From: Sphingobium sp. AS12
Lineage (GTDB): Bacteria; Pseudomonadota; Alphaproteobacteria; Sphingomonadales; Sphingomonadaceae
Direction: 5' to 3'
Length of the DNA: 64,000 nt
NCBI RefSeq assembly: GCF_019097845.1
Contig: NZ_JAHRGM010000024.1
Span: 186,001 to 250,000 of the forward strand
The notes beneath the pieces were generated by a model. It searched no databases, was not told where the DNA came from, and worked only from the letters and a program-made list of their open reading frames with translations. The number at the start of each line of letters is the position of its first letter. Position 1 is the stretch's first letter. Shown in pieces: positions 24,684 to 32,515 of this stretch. Made by a program: the position numbers and the translations under genes.

Positions 24684-26182
24684 ACATCATCGACCGCGCC
24701 ATCGCGTTCGTATCGCCATCGCGGGCGCTGCAACGGAGCGTCCAGCGGACGCAGCTGGCGCGTGCGGAGCAGGTGCGGTCGGTCCAGACACGGAAACAGA
24801 AGCGGCGCGGCGACAGCTGGTCGATCAATGATCCGAACGCACGCACCGTCCAGACGGCGACCGGGGTCATGTCGATCGTCGACCGACAGAGGCTGCGCCG
24901 CATCTTTCGCCTGAACCCGTTCGCGCGGAAGATGAAGGCCAACCTGCTGAACAATCTGGTTGCCTACGGCATTACGGCCACCCCCAAGGGGTCGAAGAAG
25001 CTGCAAAGCGCCTGGCGCGAATGGATCGCGAACGCTGATCATGATGGCGTGCAAGACCTTTACGGGCTCCAGGAACTGGTGACCTGGACCATGTTGCAGG
25101 ACGGCGAAGTGTTCATCGTCCGCAGGCTGGTAGCGGGGGCCGGGCATCCGCTGCGTCTTCAGGTGCTGAAGGTCGAACAGCTTGACGGCACGGTCGCCGG
25201 CACGAACGTCCGCGACGGGATCGAATGGGGCGAGGAAGGCAAGCCTGCCTTCTATCATTTTCGCAGTTCCCTGGATCCCATGTTCAAGTCGGGAAGCGAC
25301 CGCATTCCGGCGGCCGACGTAATCCACCTGTTCCGACGGGAAGATCCGGGCCAGTGGCGCGGGCGCAGCCACTTCGAGTCCGTTATCGAAGGGCTGGACG
25401 ATGTTGACGACTATCTGGAGGCGGAGGGCGTTCGCAAGAAGCTGGAAAGCTGCTTTGCGGCATTCGTCGAAACATCGCCGGATGCGGAAAATGTGGCTGT
25501 GGGCGACCGCGACGGGGATGTAGACGGCCGATCCGGCCAGCCCTTCGAATCCCTCTATCCGGGAATGATCAGCTACCTTGATCAGGGGCAGACGGTGACA
25601 TTCGGCGAACCAAAAGCGGCGGGGGGTTTCTCCGACTTCATGCGCTGGGGAAGCCTGCGCGTCGCTGCCGGCGGGGAAGTCACCTATGAAGGCATGACCG
25701 GCGACCTGTCGAACGTCAATTTTTCCAGCTTCAAGGCCGGATCAAACGAGTTCGAGACCGGCATGGGTCGCATCCAGTGGCTGACGATCATCCCGCAATT
25801 CTGTGTCCGCGTCGTCAATTGGTGGCTTGAAGCGGCCTATGCGACGGGCCGGATCGGGCCGCGCGACCTGCGCGCGGAGTTCAAGCACACGCCGCCGCGC
25901 GTGAAAACGATCGATCGCGCCGGGGACGCAAAGGCCGCGCTGCTGGAAATGCAGGCCGGCATCGAAAGCCGCCGCAACCTGATCGCGGAACGCGGCAACG
26001 ATCATGATGAACTGATGGATGAGATCGCCGCCGACCGCGATGCGAACGCCAAGCGCCTCATCGCCTTCATGGGTGACCCCAAAACGCCAGGAGCGAAAAA
26101 TGCCACAGACACAGGTCAATCCGGCGCAGACGGTAGCGCCAATGATGTATCGGGCGGCGGCGACTCAACCGTCGTCGTATGA
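24680..26182 (+). CDS. Portal protein, lambda gpB family
   Basis: A 500-aa protein. GTG overlaps the previous stop. Features: RTVQTATGVMSIVDRQRLRRI, ARKMKANLLNNLVAYGI, TMLQDGEVFIVRR, DVIHLFRREDPGQWRG and VNWWLEAAYATGRI, all seen in lambda-family portals. It forms the dodecameric DNA channel at one capsid vertex. The 3' end overlaps the next gene by 83 bases. Confidence 0.93.
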   Translation: MNIIDRAIAFVSPSRALQRSVQRTQLARAEQVRSVQTRKQKRRGDSWSINDPNARTVQTATGVMSIVDRQRLRRIFRLNPFARKMKANLLNNLVAYGITATPKGSKKLQSAWREWIANADHDGVQDLYGLQELVTWTMLQDGEVFIVRRLVAGAGHPLRLQVLKVEQLDGTVAGTNVRDGIEWGEEGKPAFYHFRSSLDPMFKSGSDRIPAADVIHLFRREDPGQWRGRSHFESVIEGLDDVDDYLEAEGVRKKLESCFAAFVETSPDAENVAVGDRDGDVDGRSGQPFESLYPGMISYLDQGQTVTFGEPKAAGGFSDFMRWGSLRVAAGGEVTYEGMTGDLSNVNFSSFKAGSNEFETGMGRIQWLTIIPQFCVRVVNWWLEAAYATGRIGPRDLRAEFKHTPPRVKTIDRAGDAKAALLEMQAGIESRRNLIAERGNDHDELMDEIAADRDANAKRLIAFMGDPKTPGAKNATDTGQSGADGSANDVSGGGDSTVVV

Positions 26183-28043
26183 TGAAGCGGACAACAGCAT
26201 AGAAATCTGCTGGACCACGGGAGCCGCCGGCCTCCGCTTCGACTGGTGGGACGGCGAATATTATATCGAGGAGTTGAGCCTCGATCGCTCTGCCGTCCGC
26301 CTTGACCGACTGAACAATGGCGCGTGCCTGCTGGACAGCCATAACGACTATACGCTGCGGAGCGTGCTGGGATCCGTGGTTCCCGGATCAGTCAAGATCG
26401 GCGAGGGTCAGGGCGTCGCGCGGGTCCGCCTCGCAAAAACGCCAGACGTGGCTGACACGAATCAGAAGATCATCGACGGCCATATCCGCAGCGTCAGCGT
26501 CGGATACATGGTCCACACCTATCTGCGTACCGAAAAGCAGGGCGAAAAGCCCCACATGCTTGCGACCGATTGGGAGCCGATCGAGCTTTCCATGGTGGCG
26601 GTGCCCTTCGATGCCGGCGCGCAGGTGCGCGCCCGGAAAGCCGAGCAGGGCGGCCATCCCTGCATCATTCGCGGTGCGCCCGCGACAATCGAGGAAGTTG
26701 ATATGCCCGAACCGATCGCCCCGGCGCCGGCGCCCGCACCCGCGCCCGTGACCATTCCCGAATCCGACGTGCGCGCCGGCGAAGTCACGCTGAAGCGCAT
26801 GATGGACCTGTTCGGCCGCTCTAGCCTTAGCCCGGAGCAGCGCACCGCGATCCTGTCGCGGCACGCCGAAACCCCGATGACGGAAGAGCAGCTGACCGAC
26901 GCCATCACCGACGCCTATGTAGCCGATCGCGCCCAGCCCCAAATCACCGGAACTATCACCATCAGCGCGGACGAGCAGGACAAGTACCGCAATGCGATGC
27001 GTGGTGCGTTCGTGGTGCGCATGGCCAACAGCTTCGAAACGCCCGCCGACGGCGGTGAACTGTTCGGTCACATGGGTACGCTGGAAATCGCCCGCCAGTA
27101 TCTGGAGCGATCGGGCGTCCGCACCGCCACAATGTCGCCCTATCAGCTGTGCCAGGAAGCACTTGGCTTCCGCCATGGCGCGATGACGACCAGCGACTTT
27201 GCCATCGCTCTGCAGCAGGCGGGCAATCTGGTCATCATGACGGAATATGAGGCGGCTACCGAAAACTGGAAGCTGTTGTCCAAGGAAACCAGCGCCAATG
27301 ACTTCCGGCCTACGCCGATCGTTGGCCTGGTCGGCGCTGCCGAATTCCAGATCGTCGCAGAGAATGGGGAATATACCTACGGTTCTTTCCAGGACATCGG
27401 CGACAGCTACAAGTTGTGGACCGCTGGCAAGATCTATTCGCTTTCGAGGCAGTTGATCATCAATGACCAGCTGGGGCTGTTCAGCGATATCTCTTCCAAG
27501 CTCGGTACTGGCGCAGCGCTGCATGAAGCGAATGCCGCGTGGGCCAATATCATTGGCAATCCGATCCTGTCAGACGGCTATGCGTTGTTTTCTTCGCAAC
27601 ATGGCAACCTTGCCGGCGCAGGCGCGGCCATCACGACCGGCAGCCTTGGCGTAGCACGCGCCGCGATGCGCAAGCAGAAGGATCGCGATGGCGTTACCGT
27701 CATCAACCTGGTGCCGAAATATCTTGTCGTAGGTCCCGACAAGGAGACGGAAGCAGAAGGCGTGCTGACTGCTGTCGCCGCTACTACCAGTGGCAACGTC
27801 AACCTGTTCGCGAACAAGCTGACGTTGGTCGTAGAACCGCGCATCACCGACAATCGCTGGATGCTCTTCGCCGAGCCATCCCGCGCACCGGTGGTGCAGC
27901 ACGCCTATCTGAAGGGCCAGCGGGGCGTTTACACCGAGACCCGCGTAGGCTTCGAAGTCGATGGCGTCGAATATAAGGGGCGCACCGACTTCAATGCCAA
28001 GGCGATCGACTATCGCGGCGCATATATGAACCCCGGCGCCTGA
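26100..28043 (+). CDS. Prohead protease fused to major capsid protein
   Basis: A 647-aa protein. Residues 30-190 form an HK97-type (S78) prohead protease: His81 in LLDSHND, Ser133 in RSVSVGY, then ELSMVAVPFDAGAQVR. A Pro/Ala linker (APAPAPAPAP, about 210) leads to the major capsid domain (250-647; FGHMGTLEIARQYLERSG, LVVEPRITDNRW, RTDFNAKAIDYRG). Fused protease-capsid proteins are a known class; the protease presumably cuts itself free during assembly. GGAG precedes the ATG. Confidence 0.92.
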   Translation: MPQTQVNPAQTVAPMMYRAAATQPSSYDEADNSIEICWTTGAAGLRFDWWDGEYYIEELSLDRSAVRLDRLNNGACLLDSHNDYTLRSVLGSVVPGSVKIGEGQGVARVRLAKTPDVADTNQKIIDGHIRSVSVGYMVHTYLRTEKQGEKPHMLATDWEPIELSMVAVPFDAGAQVRARKAEQGGHPCIIRGAPATIEEVDMPEPIAPAPAPAPAPVTIPESDVRAGEVTLKRMMDLFGRSSLSPEQRTAILSRHAETPMTEEQLTDAITDAYVADRAQPQITGTITISADEQDKYRNAMRGAFVVRMANSFETPADGGELFGHMGTLEIARQYLERSGVRTATMSPYQLCQEALGFRHGAMTTSDFAIALQQAGNLVIMTEYEAATENWKLLSKETSANDFRPTPIVGLVGAAEFQIVAENGEYTYGSFQDIGDSYKLWTAGKIYSLSRQLIINDQLGLFSDISSKLGTGAALHEANAAWANIIGNPILSDGYALFSSQHGNLAGAGAAITTGSLGVARAAMRKQKDRDGVTVINLVPKYLVVGPDKETEAEGVLTAVAATTSGNVNLFANKLTLVVEPRITDNRWMLFAEPSRAPVVQHAYLKGQRGVYTETRVGFEVDGVEYKGRTDFNAKAIDYRGAYMNPGA

Positions 28044-28066
28044 TCTGCGCATCATCACAGCATTTC

Positions 28067-28093
28067 GACAGGGCGGCTTTGGCCGCCCTTGTC
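28067..28093 (+). terminator. Hairpin after the capsid gene
   Basis: GGGCGGC-TTTG-GCCGCCC with flanking GACA/TGTC and one bulged T. There is no T tract. It may attenuate transcription or protect the 3' end of the capsid message. Confidence 0.5.
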
Positions 28094-28115
28094 GCTTCCG
28101 GAAAGGTAGAATCCC

Positions 28116-28565
28116 ATGAAGATCGTAGCACTTGAGCGGACGGCCATGATCAACGGCCTTCCCAAGGGGCCGAACGATGGCCCGCAGACCGTGACCAATG
28201 CCCTGGCAAAGCATCTGGTCGATAACGGCGACGTGCTGGAAGAAAATGTGCTCGACGCGGAGATCGACAATCCAGCGGAAGAGCCTGCGGACGATGAAGC
28301 CTTTGCAGGCAAAGCGTTCGACCGGGCCGTCGACAAGGCGGTCAAGGCCAAGCTGCGCGACCTGCGCGCCGACTATGACAAGCAGCTCGCCGACGCGTTC
28401 AGTCGGCAGAAGGCGGAGGGCGACGCGGCACTTGAAGCCGAAATGACCCGAATCCTTGAGGACGGCGAACGCCAGCTGGCCGAAGCACTGGAGGCGCAGA
28501 CGGCGGAGCAGGATGCCGCCTTTGAACAGCGCGTCGCTGAAGCCGTAAAGGCAGCGGCCAACTAA
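28116..28565 (+). CDS. Coiled-coil protein of the head block
   Basis: A 149-aa protein starting MKIVALERTAMINGLPKGPN. The first 60 residues are acidic. Residues 70-149 form a long charged helix (AVKAKLRDLRADYDKQLADA; LEAEMTRILEDGERQLAEAL), probably a coiled coil. It sits between the capsid and the decoration protein, so a scaffold or accessory head role is plausible. No family recognised. Confidence 0.7.
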   Translation: MKIVALERTAMINGLPKGPNDGPQTVTNALAKHLVDNGDVLEENVLDAEIDNPAEEPADDEAFAGKAFDRAVDKAVKAKLRDLRADYDKQLADAFSRQKAEGDAALEAEMTRILEDGERQLAEALEAQTAEQDAAFEQRVAEAVKAAAN

Positions 28566-28601
28566 GGCCTCTCCTCCCTTCCCAATCGAAAGGCAAAGAC
28601 C

Positions 28602-28928
28602 ATGAAGAACTATATTCAGGCCGGCGTCAATGTCGACTGCATCGCACCCTATGCCGTTGCCTCGGGCGCTGGTTTCCTCGACGGCGCGGAATTCGCCGTC
28701 GCGTCCACCGATGCCGCGCTAGGCGCGCCTGTGGTGGGCGTTACGAGGGGCATGTTCACGCTGCCCAAAGCGGCGGTTACCGTCGTCCGCAAAACGATCG
28801 CCTATTGGGACAATACCGCGAAGGTGGTCACCAACGTCGCAAGCGGCAACACCAAGATCGGTATCTTTCAGGCGGCGGCAGCGTCGAACGTCGCTTCCGT
28901 CGCCGTGAAGCTGATCCCGACGATCTGA
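28602..28928 (+). CDS. DUF2190 capsid decoration-like protein
   Basis: A 108-aa protein. It reads VDCIAPYAVASGAGFLDGAEFAVAS in order, then GVTRGMFTLPKAA, AYWDNTAKVVTN and IGIFQAAAAS, the beta-rich pattern of DUF2190. Members often decorate or stabilise heads. It has a good ribosome site and follows the capsid gene by one small gene. Confidence 0.85.
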   Translation: MKNYIQAGVNVDCIAPYAVASGAGFLDGAEFAVASTDAALGAPVVGVTRGMFTLPKAAVTVVRKTIAYWDNTAKVVTNVASGNTKIGIFQAAAASNVASVAVKLIPTI

Positions 28929-28946
28929 CGCTTGGGGCTAAAAGCC

Positions 28947-29318
28947 ATGACATCCATCCAGATGCCCGATCCGTTCGCTTCGGCGCTGGACGCCATATTT
29001 ACGGCTCCTGGCTCCGAAGTGGCGGAACACACCTCCATTTTCGGGGTGCAGACATCTGGTGTCCGCATCATCAGGTCGCGCAACGACCAGATGATGCGGC
29101 TCGGCGATGCGCCCATCATCACGGGCACGCACCTTATTGAAGTCCGCAAATCCCAGCTGCCGGACCTGCGCGAAGGCGATACGATCATCGTCGGGCAGAT
29201 CGGAGAAGATGATATCTTCACGCCGGTGGAGGAACTGGTTTTGACCGGGGAACCCGTGGGAGATACCGAGAATTTGACATGGACAATCGGCGCAGAGCCG
29301 ATTGACGCGTCCCGTTGA
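28947..29318 (+). CDS. Head-completion (FII-like) candidate
   Basis: A 123-aa protein from ATG 28947 (a TTG at 28932 is possible). It reads MTSIQMPDPFASALDAIFTA, then HTSIFGVQTSGVRII and DTIIVGQIGEDDIF, a small beta-rich fold. By position between the decoration and DUF6441 genes it corresponds to the lambda FII / connector slot. The assignment is by gene order. Confidence 0.65.
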   Translation: MTSIQMPDPFASALDAIFTAPGSEVAEHTSIFGVQTSGVRIIRSRNDQMMRLGDAPIITGTHLIEVRKSQLPDLREGDTIIVGQIGEDDIFTPVEELVLTGEPVGDTENLTWTIGAEPIDASR

Positions 29319-29995
29319 GGATCAGCGCTGAATATCGGCCCGGTTCGCTCACCAAGATGCTTGACGTCATCGAGGGCGAGATCGCCGATGATGTCACCCA
29401 GATCATGCGCGAAGAGACGCGTGATCTCACCATGGATTACCGCCAACAGGTTCGTGACGCGGGCATGGGCAATCGCCTCGCCAACACATGGCGCGCGGAA
29501 GTCTATCCGAAGGGTGGTCGGTCCCTCAACCCGGCGGGCTATATCTGGTCGAATGCGCCAGCCATCATCGACGCGTTTGCGCGGGGCGCACATATTCGCC
29601 CGGTCAACGGCGCGAAGTGGCTGTGGATACCGACCCGCAACGTTCCCGCCCGACGTCGCGGCGGCACATATGCTTCATCGGTCAAGCGCTCCAATGGAAC
29701 GCGGATGTCGCCCGAAGAGGTCGAAATGCATTTCAATGCGGAGCTTCAGGTCGTGATCGAGGGTAGCAAGGGATCGGCTTTCATCGACGTCGTTTCGGGA
29801 CTGTCCGGGGGCTATCGCCGCGCGACGCCGGGCAGGACGCAGGGGCGGCGTGGCATGGCACCGCGCAAGCAGAAGGCGGTGCTGATGTTCAATCTGGTGC
29901 GCGGCGTGCGGATGCCACGGCTGTTCGATCTGGACGGGCCGGCACAAAAGCGCGCCGCCAATGTCGCGCGGCGCATCGCGGCCAAGTGGGGCTGA
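29315..29995 (+). CDS. DUF6441 family tail-connector protein
   Basis: A 226-aa protein. TTG overlaps the preceding stop (TTGA); ATG 29357 is the alternative. Features match DUF6441: QQVRDAGMGNRLANTWRAEV, YIWSNAPAIIDAFARGA, WLWIPTRNVP and a basic C-terminus (AAKWG). Such proteins lie between head and tail genes and correspond in position to minor tail proteins like lambda gpZ. Confidence 0.78.
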   Translation: MRISAEYRPGSLTKMLDVIEGEIADDVTQIMREETRDLTMDYRQQVRDAGMGNRLANTWRAEVYPKGGRSLNPAGYIWSNAPAIIDAFARGAHIRPVNGAKWLWIPTRNVPARRRGGTYASSVKRSNGTRMSPEEVEMHFNAELQVVIEGSKGSAFIDVVSGLSGGYRRATPGRTQGRRGMAPRKQKAVLMFNLVRGVRMPRLFDLDGPAQKRAANVARRIAAKWG

Positions 29996-29996
29996 T

Positions 29997-30434
29997 ATGG
30001 CGAAGAGCTTTGAGGTGGATCAGGCGGTCTCCAATCTGATCCGCCTGGCGGTTCCCGACTATCTCATCATCTCGCTCGACGATGATGGTGGCGATCGGCC
30101 TCGGCGCATAGATCCGCGCGGCACGGTATGGCTGCGTGACGGCGAGCTGGCCGAGCCGGATATCGACCTGTCGCCGCCGACCTATCATTACACGCACCGC
30201 ATCCCGGTGGAGATCGCTGCCTATACGTCGTCCGAGCCGCTGCGGCTGGTGCTGGACAGGATGGCGACCATGATCGCGACCCCAATCAAGGCGGACCGCT
30301 TTCTGGGCGGCCTGGTCAATTATATCGATGTCACCGCGCTGGATCTGGTGAACATCAATGTCGCCGGCGGGCAGACGCAAAAAGGCGGGATGTTCGACAT
30401 CGTCGCCACCTATTCGACGGAAAATCCACTTTAA
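29997..30434 (+). CDS. Tail terminator-like protein
   Basis: A 145-aa protein starting MAKSFEVDQAVSNLIRLAVP. It has an alpha/beta pattern ending DLVNINVAGGQTQKGGMFDI, like small terminator proteins such as lambda gpU. It is next to the tube gene, which supports the call. Similar proteins in sphingomonad prophages are sometimes given unrelated enzyme names. Confidence 0.65.
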   Translation: MAKSFEVDQAVSNLIRLAVPDYLIISLDDDGGDRPRRIDPRGTVWLRDGELAEPDIDLSPPTYHYTHRIPVEIAAYTSSEPLRLVLDRMATMIATPIKADRFLGGLVNYIDVTALDLVNINVAGGQTQKGGMFDIVATYSTENPL

Positions 30435-30448
30435 CACAGGAGTTTGCC

Positions 30449-31387
30449 ATGGGCTTTGGCATGGGCATCAATGCTGTGCTGCACGCGGTCGAGGAAGCGA
30501 CTTATGGCATCACACCCGCCAGCGGCTTCAAGAAGATACCGTTCGTCAGTCATTCCATGGGCGAGGAACGCCCCCTGATCGAAGATGATCTGCTCGGCTA
30601 TGGTCGGGAAGGCCTTGATCCAACCTATGACGTCGCCACCAACGACGGCGATATTGTCGTACCTGTCGATACCGACGCCTTCGGCTTCTGGCTCAAAGGC
30701 ATGTTCGGCGCGCCGGCGACGACCGGCAGTGGCACATTCACCCATGTTTTCCAGTCCGGTGCGGCCGTTCTGCCAAGCCGATCGTTGGAAATCGGCAGCC
30801 CGGAAGTCCCGTCCTTTTCCGTGAATTACGGGGCGGTGTGTAATCAGATGCGCATTGCCATGTCGCGGTCGGGCATGCTGAACGCCACAATGTCGCTTAT
30901 CGCCCAGGGTGAAACCGCGCCTGTTTCGACGTCGGTCGCCGGGACGATCGCTGGCTTGCTGGGTTCAAGATTCGCCCAGGCGACCGGCGTCATCAAGCGC
31001 GATGGCACCGCACTGGGTAATGTCGTCTCGGCCGACCTTTCTGTCTCCAACAGTCTGGATAAGGTCGAGGTCATCAAGTCCGATGGACGTATTGGCGGGG
31101 TCGTGCCGGGGGTGGTGCAGGCGAGCCTGCGTTTCACCGCCCGCTTTGATAGCGTCGATCTATTGGCGCTGGCCACCAGCGGGGTTCCCGTCAATCTCGA
31201 TGAGATCGGATGGGTAAAAGGCCCGGCCAGCCTCAAGTTTGCCCTGCCTCGCGTCTTTTTGCCGCGCACCAAGCGGATCATCAACGGGCCGGGTGGCATC
31301 ATGGCAGAGTTCAATTGCCAGGCGGCCGCGCTGGTCGGTGCGCACAAGGTGACCGCCACCCTGATCAACAGCCAGTCCAGCTATTAA
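30449..31387 (+). CDS. Major tail tube protein
   Basis: A 312-aa protein. The N-terminus MGINAVLHAVEEATYGITPA, then EERPLIEDDLLGYGREG, FWLKGMFGAPATTG and SLEIGSPEVPSFSVNYGAVC follow the pattern of siphovirus tail tube proteins (V-like). No sheath gene is present anywhere in the tail block, so the tail is non-contractile. Confidence 0.85.
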   Translation: MGFGMGINAVLHAVEEATYGITPASGFKKIPFVSHSMGEERPLIEDDLLGYGREGLDPTYDVATNDGDIVVPVDTDAFGFWLKGMFGAPATTGSGTFTHVFQSGAAVLPSRSLEIGSPEVPSFSVNYGAVCNQMRIAMSRSGMLNATMSLIAQGETAPVSTSVAGTIAGLLGSRFAQATGVIKRDGTALGNVVSADLSVSNSLDKVEVIKSDGRIGGVVPGVVQASLRFTARFDSVDLLALATSGVPVNLDEIGWVKGPASLKFALPRVFLPRTKRIINGPGGIMAEFNCQAAALVGAHKVTATLINSQSSY

Positions 31388-31398
31388 GGAGCGCTGTC

Positions 31399-31740
31399 AT
31401 GACTAAAGCCAAATCTGCCCCGCCATCTGACGCGGTGCTGGCCGATATTGCCGCGCCACTTGTGGTCGAAGCGCCCGACGTCGCGGAGGAAGCGCCGCCC
31501 TCCTATGTGAAGATCGGGGTCACACCGCCATCTGTCTGCGGGAAGGTGCGCGTCATTGATGTCGAGACCGGCAAGCGCATCGAAAAGGTGATCGAGGCCG
31601 ACGCTGAAACCGGCAAGCTCTTGCGCTTCGCCGTCGAAGGCGGCGCACTCGTGCGTGATGGCGACCACTTCCAGACGATCGAGGAAGAACGCCCCATCCG
31701 GATCGAATGGGCGACCGGCAATCAGAAAGACAGTTTCTGA
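31399..31740 (+). CDS. Hypothetical tail-assembly protein
   Basis: A 113-aa protein starting MTKAKSAPPSDAVLADIAAP. The second half is a small beta fold (CGKVRVIDVETGKRIEKVIE, LLRFAVEGGALVRDG). Its stop overlaps the start of the chaperone gene (ATG at 31740). Unrecognised, but always expected near the chaperone gene in this arrangement. Confidence 0.65.
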   Translation: MTKAKSAPPSDAVLADIAAPLVVEAPDVAEEAPPSYVKIGVTPPSVCGKVRVIDVETGKRIEKVIEADAETGKLLRFAVEGGALVRDGDHFQTIEEERPIRIEWATGNQKDSF

Positions 31741-32294
31741 TGCTGAACCTTGACGCGGAAAAGCAAGCGCTGGAGCCGTGGTGGTTTACAGATCAGGCGG
31801 CGGCTGGCGACCTGCCTGCGGTCGAGGTGCGCTTTGTCCCGATCGGGCGTGTCGCGCTGCGCAACGCCCGTCGGGCCGCCGCCGCCGCGATCGGCAGCGC
31901 CCTGCCCGACGATGACGATGCGCCCCTGCCGACAGACCTGATCGAGCAGGCAGGCGACATATTGTCCGAAAGCCTGCTGATAGCGGGCATCGACGACTGG
32001 CGCGGTGTGGGCGACAGCGATGGCAATCCGGTCACGGTGACGCCCGAACGCCTCGCTATATTCCTGGCCGACCCGATCCGCTTCGAGCGACTCGACGAAG
32101 CCTATGTCCGCCCGTTCGTCATGAAGGAACTGGAAAAAAACGGATCATCGCCCTTGCCGAATGGCATTTCAGCGGGGGCGACGCAGGAAGTGGATATTGC
32201 CAATCGGTCTGCCAGGCGCAGCGGCAGGGCCGATGTGAAGCGGACCCGGAAAAAGGCCGTCAAAAAAGCTGCCCCTATCGCGAAAACGAACTGA
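31740..32294 (+). CDS. Tail assembly chaperone, gpG-like (0-frame product)
   Basis: A 184-aa protein starting MLNLDAEKQALEPWWFTDQA. It contains an acidic helical core (LPTDLIEQAGDILSESLLIA), then AIFLADPIRFERLDEAYVRPF. At codons 133-134 it carries a perfect slippery heptamer A_AAA_AAC (32135-32141). The part after the slip site is highly basic (KRTRKKAVKKAAPIAK). It is directly upstream of the tape measure gene, the position of lambda G/GT. Confidence 0.85.
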   Translation: MLNLDAEKQALEPWWFTDQAAAGDLPAVEVRFVPIGRVALRNARRAAAAAIGSALPDDDDAPLPTDLIEQAGDILSESLLIAGIDDWRGVGDSDGNPVTVTPERLAIFLADPIRFERLDEAYVRPFVMKELEKNGSSPLPNGISAGATQEVDIANRSARRSGRADVKRTRKKAVKKAAPIAKTN

Positions 32295-32515
32295 GAACCG
32301 ACGCCGCGGTCTCCGTCTGGGACGTGATATCGGGCTGCGGCCGCCAGCTTCGCGCTGGCATGGGCCCACCCTATGGCCTCGATTTCGGGGCCGTCCTGGC
32401 GATGGGGGCAGCCCAACATGCCGACATGCCCCTGCTCGCGCAGGTTCTGCCGCCGATCGAGCGCATCCTGCTCGACCAAATGACCGAGGATAGACCGGAC
32501 AATGACAGCGCCTAA
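31740..32515 (+). CDS. Tail assembly chaperone gpGT-like fusion (programmed -1 frameshift)
   Basis: If ribosomes slip -1 at A_AAA_AAC (32135-32141), the first 134 residues are joined to a 124-residue extension ending at the stop at 32513-32515, 258 aa in total. The -1 frame is open throughout. It encodes IALAEWHFSGGDAGSGYCQS, a spaced Cys set (YCQSVC, GRCEAD, KSCPYR) and VSVWDVISGCGRQLRAG. This looks like real protein and ends 14 bases into the tape-measure gene, as gpGT does in lambda. Two parts: 31740-32140 and 32140-32515. Confidence 0.85.
32135..32141 (+). other. Slippery heptamer A_AAA_AAC for -1 frameshift
   Basis: In the 0 frame the codons are GAA AAA AAC. This is one of the most efficient classical X_XXY_YYZ sites. 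It sits in the tail chaperone gene immediately before the tape measure, where such slippage is conserved across siphoviruses. Confidence 0.85.

Noticed and set aside
32324..32515. Stand-alone 63-aa gene before the tape measure
   Set aside because: It is better explained as the end of the -1 frameshift extension of the tail chaperone; no ribosome site precedes its ATG.
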